Assembly (NCBI GenBank): GCA_011049715.1
Contig: DRHF01000029.1
Span: forward strand, 1 to 34,966
DNA from: Desulfobacterales bacterium
Lineage (GTDB): Bacteria; Desulfobacterota; Desulfobacteria; Desulfobacterales; UBA2156
Length of the DNA: 34,966 nt
Direction of reading: 5' to 3'
Every line of letters starts with the position of its first letter. Position 1 is the first letter of the stretch. The translations under genes were made by a program, and so were the position numbers. Under the pieces are notes generated by a model. The model was not told where the DNA came from. It saw only the letters and a program-made list of their open reading frames with translations, and made no database searches. Positions 1-7,745 of this stretch are shown piece after piece.

Positions 1-332
1 ATATCAACCCGATTTCCGAGGGCCACACGCTGATCATCCCCAAAGCGCATGCCGAAAACCTGTGGGAAATCTCCGATGAAGACCTGACCGCGATTCATCT
101 GGCTTCAAAAAAAGTTTCCGAAGCGATAAAGAAAGCTCTAGACTCGGTGGGAGTGGCAACACTCCAACTCAACGGCCGGGGGGTTAATCAGGTGGTGATG
201 CATTACCACCTCCACCTGGTCCCCCGTGCCAGCGGAGCCCCGGAGCTACCGATTACCAGGTGGGAGATCAAACCCGGAGACATAGATACCATCCAAGAAA
301 CCGGTCGACAGATTGCCGAAGCGATAAGATAG
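1..332 (+). CDS. HIT family protein, 5'-truncated by the window edge
   Basis: The open frame runs from base 3 to a TAG stop at 330-332, so the N-terminus lies outside the window. The visible part contains the histidine triad HYHLHLV, the nucleotide-binding and catalytic motif of HIT hydrolases and transferases. It is preceded by the usual upstream segment, with IIPKAHAENL near the start. HIT proteins hydrolyse or transfer nucleotidyl groups (AMP-lysine, diadenosine polyphosphates and similar); the substrate here cannot be told. An ATG at 147 lies inside the conserved domain and is not the true start. The gene ends about 60 bases before the PAC2-family gene on the same strand. The family call is firm and the specific function is unknown. 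Confidence 0.9.
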   Translation, partial: INPISEGHTLIIPKAHAENLWEISDEDLTAIHLASKKVSEAIKKALDSVGVATLQLNGRGVNQVVMHYHLHLVPRASGAPELPITRWEIKPGDIDTIQETGRQIAEAIR

Positions 333-393
333 GTTGTGCAAATACTGGAAATAGTCAAGTTGAACCGATTGAAAACAAAAAGCAGTTAAACCG

Positions 394-1266
394 ATGAGTG
401 AAAAAGAGCAGGGAATTCAAATTGAGGAATTACCCAAACTGAACAATCCTATTTTGATTGCGGGTTTTGACGGATGGGGAAATGCGCTTGATATTTCCAA
501 CGGGATGTCCGCCTATCTGATACGCAAGCTAAAGGCTGAATATTTTGCCAAGATAAATCCGGATATTTTTTACCGTTATGACGAAAACCGTCCTATCGCA
601 AATATTAAAGGTGGTAATCTAATAAGCCTGTCACCTCTCGGCGGGTCCTTTTACGCCGCTCGAAATGATGAAGGTATTCACGATCTGATAATCCTGAAAG
701 CAAATGAACCTCATCTCCGATGGGTTCAATTTGTTGACGATTTGTTAACGTTATGTGAAAACCTAAGCGTTGAAACAGTCATTACGCTTGGGAGTATGTA
801 TGACAGCGTCCTCCATACAGATAGAATTGTTTCGGGTATTTCTTCAAACGAAGATCTATTTTTAAAACTAAAACAGAAAAATATCATCCCCATTGATTAC
901 CAGGGGCCAAGTGCGATTCATACCCTGATTCACTCTGAGGCGCAGAAAAGAGGGATGGGTAGTATCAGTTTATGGAGCCACTGCCCGTATTATCTGCAAG
1001 ACACTACCCATTTTGGCATTTTATCTCACCTAGGTGCGCTACTTTCTTTTTTAGGAAATTTTGAGCTTGATACAAAGGATCTCGACGCAGGATGGGAGAC
1101 ACTGAATGAGCAAATTCAGTTGCTTATAAATAAAAATCCTAAACTTCAGACAATTATCGGGGAGCTCAAAGAGGCAAAGGTCAGGGGATCCTGGGAAAGC
1201 GCTAAGGCATCCATAAAAAAGGGTGAAAAGGTTATCGACTTAAAAGATTTCTTTGAAACAAAATAA
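394..1266 (+). CDS. PAC2 family protein (proteasome assembly chaperone-like fold)
   Basis: The 290-residue product opens with the PAC2-family signature: a hydrophobic strand followed by GFDGWGNALDIS (about residues 24-35), then a later strand and glycine-rich segment (ETVITLGSMYD, about residues 128-138). It matches the COG1938/COG2047 group of bacterial and archaeal proteins related to eukaryotic proteasome assembly chaperone 2. Bacterial members have no settled function. There is no signal peptide or membrane segment, so it should be cytosolic. The ATG at 394 has only a weak ribosome site, but no better in-frame start is seen. It follows the HIT gene by about 60 bases and could be cotranscribed with it. 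Neither gene has an obvious link to the methylamine island. Confidence 0.8.
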   Translation: MSEKEQGIQIEELPKLNNPILIAGFDGWGNALDISNGMSAYLIRKLKAEYFAKINPDIFYRYDENRPIANIKGGNLISLSPLGGSFYAARNDEGIHDLIILKANEPHLRWVQFVDDLLTLCENLSVETVITLGSMYDSVLHTDRIVSGISSNEDLFLKLKQKNIIPIDYQGPSAIHTLIHSEAQKRGMGSISLWSHCPYYLQDTTHFGILSHLGALLSFLGNFELDTKDLDAGWETLNEQIQLLINKNPKLQTIIGELKEAKVRGSWESAKASIKKGEKVIDLKDFFETK

Positions 1267-1339
1267 TCTGTCGATGGATGAAATCACCGACTTTCAATAC
1301 CCAAATGTCCAGCCCATCAAAAAAATATTTCCCCCGCAC

Positions 1340-1669
1340 CTATAGGAAATGAATATGCACATCTTTGGGAAGCGCCATTCCCATTGCCACCTCCGCCGCT
1401 TTTAGAACAGCCACAGGAACCGGGCACGAAGAGTGACAGCCTGCCTCTGTTGCGGAAACAAAGGCAGGATTCCGGGGAACAGGCGCAAAAAGTTCATTCA
1501 ATGTCATCTGTCTCAGATGTTCTGACATCTGTTGAATGTGCCGGCATTTCGATTCACTGATCACTACCTTTACCATCCGGGCTTCATGCTGCCATGCTTT
1601 AATGACACATTCAAAACCACAAACCCCCGGATTTACATTCACTTGAACAAAATGAGCATTATCGTTCAT
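1340..1669 (-). CDS. small conserved hypothetical cysteine-containing protein
   Basis: A 109-residue minus-strand product that starts with a strand and the motif VNPGVCGFEC (about residues 12-21). It continues with SESKC near residue 42 and AGCHSSCPVP near residues 76-85. The spacing of these cysteines suggests a metal or Fe-S site, or a redox centre, but I do not recognise a characterised family with certainty. It resembles small uncharacterised proteins with a NPG(I/V)CGF motif that occur in anaerobes. The start ATG at 1669 is preceded by a purine-rich AAGGGAAAG site. It ends in TAG. The TPR gene lies upstream on the same strand about 150 bases away. An overlapping plus-strand frame (1532-1906) is treated as a shadow. 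Confidence 0.6.
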   Translation of the reverse strand: MNDNAHFVQVNVNPGVCGFECVIKAWQHEARMVKVVISESKCRHIQQMSEHLRQMTLNELFAPVPRNPAFVSATEAGCHSSCPVPVAVLKAAEVAMGMALPKDVHIHFL

Positions 1670-1823
1670 CGTTCTTTCCCTTCAATCACATCCTCGATCG
1701 AACAGCTTCATATCCGTCTATCCGGGTGCTTTCCGCCCAACCCGCTGCAGAAGAATTTCAGCAGCGATGTTTTTTACCCGGTGAGGAAACCCGTCCATAG
1801 TTTTTTAAGGATGTTCCGCTTGA

Positions 1824-2591
1824 TTATAAATTCGATGAGCTTAAATAGGTATGATCGATCAGATGCATCAAAAGAATGGCCGCCATCAACCTACCCTCAT
1901 CAGTGAATTCAGGAGGCTTATCCACAATCCAACCGTTTCGCTCCGCCTTTGGAATGAACAACATGCTTTCTTTTAAATGATCATAGGAAAGAACTATTGA
2001 GTCAGGCTGTTTAACCGTTTTTTCAGAAAGGCTTGACAAATTACGCTGAATTATGGTCGCAACGTCCCCTCGTTCGGGTATGGAATTGGAACGTTCCCGG
2101 AGGGCTTCCCGATAAATCCGCCGGGCATCGTGAATTCGATCGGTGCTGTGATACAATTCAGCAAGATTATTAAGCGTACCGGCACGGCCCACATGGAGCA
2201 ACTCTTCATATTTTCTTCGCGCCATCTCATCGTATTTCTTTCGATGTTTGTGTTCCATCCTGAGATGAAACAACGAACTCCGGGCGCGCTGCTCCAGATG
2301 CATTTTTTTGACCCAGTGCAATCCGGATTGCCAACCCTCCAGTGCGCTTTGGTAAAGGCCTTCGGCCTCCTTAAAGTTTTGTCTGATTCGAAAGGCGATG
2401 GCCAGATTGTTCAGGCTGCTGGCCCGCCTAGGATCCCCGGCGTCAAAGCCATGGGTAAAACCATGGGCGGTTTCCCATTTATCTGCAGCGGCGGTAAAAT
2501 GACCGCTTTCAAAATCATGGGCGCCCTCTTCGGTTTTTTGCACCCACTTGAACTCTGGGTCGACATCACCACTTTTGGATAATATTTCCAT
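1824..2591 (-). CDS. tetratricopeptide-repeat protein
   Basis: The product has about 255 residues. Helical repeats of TPR type are visible, including a segment with SSLNNLAIAFRIRQNFKEA (about residues 59-77) and a second with TLNNLAELYHSTDRIHDA (about residues 139-156). This arrangement is typical of protein-protein interaction scaffolds. There is no signal peptide or enzymatic domain. A GTG lies directly before the ATG; I chose the ATG at 2591, but the GTG at 2594 is equally possible. The gene sits downstream of livF on the same strand with a gap of about 80 bases, so it could be the last gene of the transporter transcript. Its partner is unknown. The TPR call is sound; the role in the island is open. 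Confidence 0.7.
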   Translation of the reverse strand: MEILSKSGDVDPEFKWVQKTEEGAHDFESGHFTAAADKWETAHGFTHGFDAGDPRRASSLNNLAIAFRIRQNFKEAEGLYQSALEGWQSGLHWVKKMHLEQRARSSLFHLRMEHKHRKKYDEMARRKYEELLHVGRAGTLNNLAELYHSTDRIHDARRIYREALRERSNSIPERGDVATIIQRNLSSLSEKTVKQPDSIVLSYDHLKESMLFIPKAERNGWIVDKPPEFTDEGRLMAAILLMHLIDHTYLSSSNL

Positions 2592-2672
2592 CACCCCGTT
2601 ACCAATTTGTTTGGCACTTTATCTCAAAAGCCCGAAAGCTCAAAATTCCACAACTGCCCGGTTGATAAAACA

Positions 2673-3380
2673 TCAAATACCAAGGTAGGCTTTGCGGACA
2701 TGCTCATTATCTTTTAACTCATCAGCTTTTCCATGCAGGGCGATCCGACCGGTTTCCAAGACATAACCATAATGGGCGAGGTTAAGGGCGATTTCTGCAT
2801 TTTGTTCAACCAGAATCACCGAAACACCCTTCCGGTTAATTTCGGTTAGAATTCGAGCGATTTCCTGGACCACCAACGGCGCGAGTCCCAGAGAGGGTTC
2901 GTCCAGCATGAGAAGTCTGGGATTTGACATCAGTGCCCGTCCGATTGCGAGCATCTGTTGCTCACCGCCGCTCATTGTCTTGGCTACCTGCCTGCTTCGC
3001 GCCTTGAGCACCGGAAAATGACTCAAAGTTTTTTCTAAATCTCTTTTGACGCCTTCTTTATCAGACCGGACATATGCTCCGGTGTATAGGTTTTCCAAAA
3101 CTGTGAGCCCCGGGAACACCCGTCTACCTTCGGGGACATGGGCGATACCCAATTTGAGAATTTTGTCGGGCGAACGTCCGTCTATTCGCTTCCCATCAAA
3201 CCGGATTTCCCCTGCACTCGGCCGGACAAGTCCCGAAATTGTACGAAGGGTGGTGCTTTTACCAGCACCATTAGAACCGAGAAGGGTAACCAGTTGTCCT
3301 TTTTCGACCCGAAGTGAAATCCCCTGAACCGCGGCAACTTTTTGATAATGGATTACAATATCGGTTAAATTCAATAACAT
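2673..3380 (-). CDS. livF: branched-chain amino acid-type ABC transporter ATPase (LivF)
   Basis: Cytosolic ATPase of a Liv/urea-type ABC importer, about 235 residues, the normal LivF length. Visible motifs are Walker A GSNGAGKST (about residues 35-43), the signature MSGGEQQM, Walker B with LLMLDEPSLGLAP, and the switch histidine in LVEQNAEIALN. The frame is open further upstream to 3464, but that stretch overlaps livG. The ATG at 3380 begins the conserved MLLNL start and lies one base after the livG stop, so it is preferred. It is the last of five transporter genes downstream of mttB. The substrate cannot be read from the ATPase; context suggests a methylated amine. Confidence 0.92.
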   Translation of the reverse strand: MLLNLTDIVIHYQKVAAVQGISLRVEKGQLVTLLGSNGAGKSTTLRTISGLVRPSAGEIRFDGKRIDGRSPDKILKLGIAHVPEGRRVFPGLTVLENLYTGAYVRSDKEGVKRDLEKTLSHFPVLKARSRQVAKTMSGGEQQMLAIGRALMSNPRLLMLDEPSLGLAPLVVQEIARILTEINRKGVSVILVEQNAEIALNLAHYGYVLETGRIALHGKADELKDNEHVRKAYLGI

Positions 3381-3381
3381 T

Positions 3382-4134
3382 TTATGCAGACCCCAGGTAT
3401 GCTTCAATGACTCGATTATTGGACCGAATCTCCTTTGGTGACCCGGTGGCCAGCAATTGACCAAAGTTCAGTACCATCAATTTCTCGCAAAGTCCCATTA
3501 CCGCTTTCATATCGTGCTCCACGAGGATAATGGTCACACCCGACTCTTGGACCTTTCTGACCAGATCCATCATCTGAAATGTTTCTTCGGGATTCATCCC
3601 TGCAAACGGCTCGTCCAGGAGCAACAGTTTCGGTTCAGCAGCCAATGCGATGGCAACGGCCAATGCCCGTTGTGAGCCAAGCGGCAGATTTAATGCCAAC
3701 TGATCTTTACGATCTGTCAGCCCCATGAACTCAAGAACTTCCGATGTTTTGGCTGCCACCGCTTTTTGTCTATCCTTATCCGTGCGGAAAAGCGCCGTAA
3801 ACAGGTTTGAGCGGGCATGCAAATGGCAGCCGACCAGTATGTTTTCATACACGGTGAACTCCTGAAACAGGGTTGTCTCCTGGAAGGTGCGAACCAAGCC
3901 GCGTTCTGCCACAGCGCTTGCACCTTGACTGGTGATGTCTTCGCCTTGGTAAACGATTTGCCCCTGGTTAGGCCGGTAAAACCCGGCAATAATTTTGAAC
4001 ATAACACTTTTCCCAGCGCCGTTTGGACCGATGAGCCCTCGAAGCTCCCCCTCTTCCACCGAAAAGCTGATATCGTTGAGGGCAACAAGCCCACCGAATC
4101 GTTTGGTTATTCCCTTCACATCAAGCAACGCCAT
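3382..4134 (-). CDS. livG: branched-chain amino acid-type ABC transporter ATPase (LivG)
   Basis: A 250-residue ATPase partner of LivF. Walker A is GPNGAGKS (residues 36-43), Walker B is LLLLDEPFAGMNP and the H-loop is VEHDMKAVM. The ABC signature is unusual: where LivG proteins normally read LSYGQQR this one has LPLGSQR, losing the signature serine while keeping the glycine. The following helix reads AVAIALA rather than the usual ARAL pattern. It may still work in a heterodimer, because LivF carries a canonical signature. The start ATG at 4134 follows a good AGAGGTGATC ribosome site. The stop is one base before the livF start, which implies translational coupling. Confidence 0.92.
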   Translation of the reverse strand: MALLDVKGITKRFGGLVALNDISFSVEEGELRGLIGPNGAGKSVMFKIIAGFYRPNQGQIVYQGEDITSQGASAVAERGLVRTFQETTLFQEFTVYENILVGCHLHARSNLFTALFRTDKDRQKAVAAKTSEVLEFMGLTDRKDQLALNLPLGSQRALAVAIALAAEPKLLLLDEPFAGMNPEETFQMMDLVRKVQESGVTIILVEHDMKAVMGLCEKLMVLNFGQLLATGSPKEIRSNNRVIEAYLGSA

Positions 4135-4160
4135 CGGTGATCACCTCTATTTATTCGATA

Positions 4161-5237
4161 TTATGGTTTGCGAAGCAGCCACCAGGATTTTGTTCGCCAT
4201 TTTTTCAAATGCTCTTCCTCTTTTTCCACTTTTTCCATTTTCTCTGGGACATTTACTTCAATCTCTTCTTTGCCGAGCATCCGGTTGATAACACCGCGCA
4301 ACTTGGATGGTAGACTCTCCAACCCCTCGGGCAGAAACATAATGGAGGCGATCAGGACACAGCCGTAAATAAGCGGGCGCCATATCTCAAAGGCGCGAAA
4401 CCATTCATTGACTATCGAGAGGACCGTTACCCCGATGATCGGTCCTGCGAAAGTTGCGGTGCCTCCTACAATCACCCAAATAAGCACATAGACCATTATA
4501 CCCACCGCAAACTGGTTTGGATTGATCGTCCCCAAGTAGTGCGCCAAAAGGGCGCCGGCGATGCCGACAAAAAAAGAGGCCACACCGAATGCGAGGGTTT
4601 TATACCGCCAAATATTGATCCCCACCGACTCAGACAGCACATCACGCCAATGGATGGAATGGAGCGTGAGCCCGATTCGCGAGTTTTCCAGACGATATAA
4701 AATCCACAAACAAATTGTCACCACCGTCAGTGTAAGAAAATAATAGGGAATCGGTTCCCAGATCTCGATGGCCTCCTTTAGTCCGGGAAACGTAAATTTG
4801 GGCGACGGGATGTTTCTGAGCCCTTTCGGGCCCCCAAAGGGAACCTTGAAATATACCCAGGACAGACGGATCGCTTCACCAGCCGCAAATGAACCGATAA
4901 GGAAATAGAACTGTTTCATTCGAAAAAGGGGAAAGCTGAAAAGAAAGGCGACCAGTGTACAGATTACTCCGGACAAGGGCATGGTGAGCCAAAAAGATAG
5001 TCCGAATTTTTTCGCCAACAGTGCACTGGAATAACCACCTACACCCATCAAAACCACATGGATGAGTGACCACTCACCGGTAAGGGTCATGAGTCGATAG
5101 CTAACAACCACCAGAATGTTGATGATTAAAAATATTAGAAAATCCTGTTGATGGAATTTTAGGGTGAATGGAAGCACTAAAAGAAAGGCAAACAGTGCAA
5201 TGAGCCCTAACGCTTTGGATGTTCGTTTTTTAATCAT
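4161..5237 (-). CDS. livM: branched-chain amino acid-type ABC transporter permease (LivM)
   Basis: A 358-residue inner-membrane permease with repeated long hydrophobic segments from residue 10 to about 305. It carries the LivM-type pattern near residues 200-215 (HSIHWRDVLSESVGIN), the cytoplasmic loop that contacts the ATPases, and the sequence GGTATFAGPIIG in the late membrane region. The C-terminal 45 residues form a highly charged K/E-rich tail that is longer than in standard LivM. It follows livH by 19 bases and precedes livG, so it belongs to one transcript. Its partner permease is LivH; together they form the translocation pore. Confidence 0.9.
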   Translation of the reverse strand: MIKKRTSKALGLIALFAFLLVLPFTLKFHQQDFLIFLIINILVVVSYRLMTLTGEWSLIHVVLMGVGGYSSALLAKKFGLSFWLTMPLSGVICTLVAFLFSFPLFRMKQFYFLIGSFAAGEAIRLSWVYFKVPFGGPKGLRNIPSPKFTFPGLKEAIEIWEPIPYYFLTLTVVTICLWILYRLENSRIGLTLHSIHWRDVLSESVGINIWRYKTLAFGVASFFVGIAGALLAHYLGTINPNQFAVGIMVYVLIWVIVGGTATFAGPIIGVTVLSIVNEWFRAFEIWRPLIYGCVLIASIMFLPEGLESLPSKLRGVINRMLGKEEIEVNVPEKMEKVEKEEEHLKKWRTKSWWLLRKP

Positions 5238-5256
5238 TCCTCATTCTCACTCAGAA

Positions 5257-6126
5257 TTACTCGGTGGTTTGCGTTCCCATCAGTCCGGTCGGTTTTATTA
5301 TAAGAACGACCAGCATGATAAGGAGCCCCAATATTGTAGCGATAATGCCGCCATAATAGGTGGTCACAAAAGTGTGGAAAAAGGCGTAGAGGATGGCGGC
5401 CAGTATGGAACCCGAAAGGCTTCCGAGACCGCCGACTATGGTAACAATAAATGCGGCAATGATTACCGAATGACCCATATAAGGCTGCACACGGGTCAAG
5501 GGGGCCATGAGCGCACCGGCGACCCCGGCCGAACCGGCGCCCAATGCCATTGCCAGCATCGAGATCCGGTTGATGCTAATCCCCTGCAGCGCTGCCGCCT
5601 CGCGGTCCTGGGCGGTAGCACGAAGCGCCCACCCGAGTTTTGTTCGGGTAAGAAACAACCAGATAAAGAGTAACAAAGATGATGCCACGATGAGGGCCGC
5701 CAACCGCTGTTTGGAAAGGGTGACGCCTTCAACAATTTGAATGACCCCTGGGAAGGCCGGCGGGATGTGTTTCATCAAACCCAATCCTCCGATCTTGATG
5801 GCCAAAACCTGGAGTATGAACAAGACACCAATGGAATTGATAAGCCCACCAAGGGGGTTATCACGCATCGGTCGGAAAAGGCCCCTCTCCATCAGCAATC
5901 CGATCAACATGACAATCACAAAGGCAGCCAATACCGCCAAGTAAAACGGCCATCCGGATTTCGAATAAAAAAACCAAACAGTATATGCGCCGACCATGAA
6001 AAGCTCTCCATGGGCAAAATTGACGATACCCATCACACCGAATATCAAGACCAGGCCCACGGCGGTGAGGGCAAAAAAACCGCTCGCAACAAACGCGTTT
6101 ACACAGGTCTGTAAAACGACTTCCAT
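5257..6126 (-). CDS. livH: branched-chain amino acid-type ABC transporter permease (LivH)
   Basis: A permease of about 289 residues. Its N-terminal region contains GVMGIVNFAHGELFMVGAY, the LivH hallmark, and it has eight or so hydrophobic segments. A second hallmark appears as LGWALRATAQDREAAALQGI in the ATPase-contact loop. The frame is open 13 codons further upstream (to 6165). The ATG at 6126 is preceded by AGAAAGGGGAC at normal spacing and matches the usual start of the family, so I chose it. It forms the heterodimeric channel with LivM. The gene is 103 bases downstream of the binding-protein gene on the same strand. Confidence 0.9.
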   Translation of the reverse strand: MEVVLQTCVNAFVASGFFALTAVGLVLIFGVMGIVNFAHGELFMVGAYTVWFFYSKSGWPFYLAVLAAFVIVMLIGLLMERGLFRPMRDNPLGGLINSIGVLFILQVLAIKIGGLGLMKHIPPAFPGVIQIVEGVTLSKQRLAALIVASSLLLFIWLFLTRTKLGWALRATAQDREAAALQGISINRISMLAMALGAGSAGVAGALMAPLTRVQPYMGHSVIIAAFIVTIVGGLGSLSGSILAAILYAFFHTFVTTYYGGIIATILGLLIMLVVLIIKPTGLMGTQTTE

Positions 6127-6229
6127 GCCGTCCGTCCCCTTTCTAAATATTCGGGACCGGGACATCTTGTGTCCCGATCCCGTCGATCATTTAATGCATT
6201 GAAATTATACCGCAATCACGATGGTGGCA

Positions 6230-7504
6230 TTACTTCATTTGATACCACATCTGATTCAATTTTTCCATGTGTTTGATATATACAACCTTGTGTTTTGCCC
6301 ACCATTTGGGTATGCTCTTGTACTCCACAATCCTGGCTCTGCCGTTTTGTATGGTCACCACCGGCCAGTTGCCCACAAGCGCATTGTTGATGCCCCAAAG
6401 CTCTTCGCCCCACCACTGTGCAGGTCCGAAAATATGCGGCAGGGTCGGCATGCTCTTCATGGACTTATACACGGCCATAGGCTCTACACTACCCGCTTTT
6501 TCGGCCCCCACCTTCCATAAGTCCATAATGGAGGCATACTCATATGAAACAGCCGTCCAGGAGGCCGGATGCTTTTTGTTGTACTCTTGGAAGAACTTGC
6601 TGGGGTTTTCGAAGCTTATGTTCGGTGCATTTAGGGCCGGGTCATCGAAATCCGGAAACTGGAAGATAAAGCCTTCCAGGAAATCCTTACTCGTTTTATC
6701 GATGATCGCCGGATAATTATCAAGAGTGCAGGATATCATCTTCCCCTTGTACCCCTGTTCATAAAGTTGCACACTCAGCAGGTTGACAAAATCCGAATAC
6801 GACGTATCCATGCAAAAGATATCCGGCTTTTTGGCCAGCAGCGACGTTACGATGGGGGCAAAGTCGGTCGTCGCCATGTCAAAGATATTTTCTCTGACCA
6901 CTTTAATTCCGGCTACTTCAAAAGCTGCCCGATAGGTCGCAACGGATGGAATCCCGAGCTCATCGTCCTGGGCGCAGATGACGGCGGTTTTCAGGCTTGG
7001 AAATTTCTCGGCCAACCATTCTACGCCTGTTACGTTATAGATGGGATGCACCTCGCATGGCGCCAGGTGATATGGAGAATCAGGATTCAGATCGCTGGGC
7101 AGCAAGGTGCTGGTAAGCATTTTTCTCCGTGTAAAAAACTTTTGTACTCCCGGCCATGTAGATCCCCCGAGCATCATGACGAATTTGACATCGTTCTCCG
7201 TAACCATCTTTTTGGCTCCCTGCAAGGCTTTATCCGGGAGGTACTCATTATCAAATGAGACAAACTCCACCATATAGTTGTCACCACCTATCTTAATCCC
7301 GCCGGCGGCATTAATCCATTCTGCCCAGATTTCGCATCCGTAAAGACCGGGCAGACCCCATCCGGCAACCTCGCCGGTGAGCGGTGCCAAAAAGCCGATT
7401 TTAACTGTTTTTTTTGCCCCAAAAACAGTGCTTGGCAGCCCAATTCCGGTTAACACCGCGCCTGCGGCAGCGGCCTTTATAAAATCTCTCCGTGTAATAC
7501 TCAT
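6230..7504 (-). CDS. Liv-type periplasmic substrate-binding protein with Tat signal
   Basis: A 424-residue type I periplasmic binding protein of the LivJ/LivK, amide and urea binding group. Residues 1-30 are a twin-arginine signal (TRRDFIK, then a hydrophobic stretch ending near VFGA), followed by the mature start VKIGFLAPLTGEVAGWG typical of the family. Tat export implies folding in the cytoplasm before secretion. The start ATG at 7504 has a strong GGGAGGGAAAG ribosome site. The gene lies 241 bases downstream of mttB and heads the transporter genes. Its family binds amino acids, amides, urea or similar small polar molecules. A methylated amine or quaternary ammonium substrate is my inference from location only; I did not identify an aromatic cage. 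Confidence 0.88.
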   Translation of the reverse strand: MSITRRDFIKAAAAGAVLTGIGLPSTVFGAKKTVKIGFLAPLTGEVAGWGLPGLYGCEIWAEWINAAGGIKIGGDNYMVEFVSFDNEYLPDKALQGAKKMVTENDVKFVMMLGGSTWPGVQKFFTRRKMLTSTLLPSDLNPDSPYHLAPCEVHPIYNVTGVEWLAEKFPSLKTAVICAQDDELGIPSVATYRAAFEVAGIKVVRENIFDMATTDFAPIVTSLLAKKPDIFCMDTSYSDFVNLLSVQLYEQGYKGKMISCTLDNYPAIIDKTSKDFLEGFIFQFPDFDDPALNAPNISFENPSKFFQEYNKKHPASWTAVSYEYASIMDLWKVGAEKAGSVEPMAVYKSMKSMPTLPHIFGPAQWWGEELWGINNALVGNWPVVTIQNGRARIVEYKSIPKWWAKHKVVYIKHMEKLNQMWYQMK

Positions 7505-7745
7505 AACTTTCCCTCCCTTTCGTCATTTCTGACAATGCCATTTTCGGCGGTAATGGAACGGGTGTGCAAATTCTATAAAATGTGCCGGACAATTTCCATG
7601 GCCTCCTTGGTCAAGAATCCGCCCCCACCTAATTTAAGGAATTTCGTCTCCATTTTATGATGCGCTGTCCTTGCATCATCCGGCAAAATGTAAATTTAAG
7701 ATTAATCAATAAACGGTTACGTTTGTAAAAGGCTTTGCTACGGAA

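Noticed and set aside
2130-2582. 150-aa plus-strand ORF over the TPR gene
   Set aside because: It is the shadow of a convincing minus-strand TPR protein and has no recognisable domain.
3381-3464. Upstream start of livF at 3464
   Set aside because: It would overlap livG by over 80 bases; the ATG at 3380 fits the family start and spacing.
6127-6165. Upstream start of livH at 6165
   Set aside because: The ATG at 6126 has a better ribosome site and matches the family's usual N-terminus.
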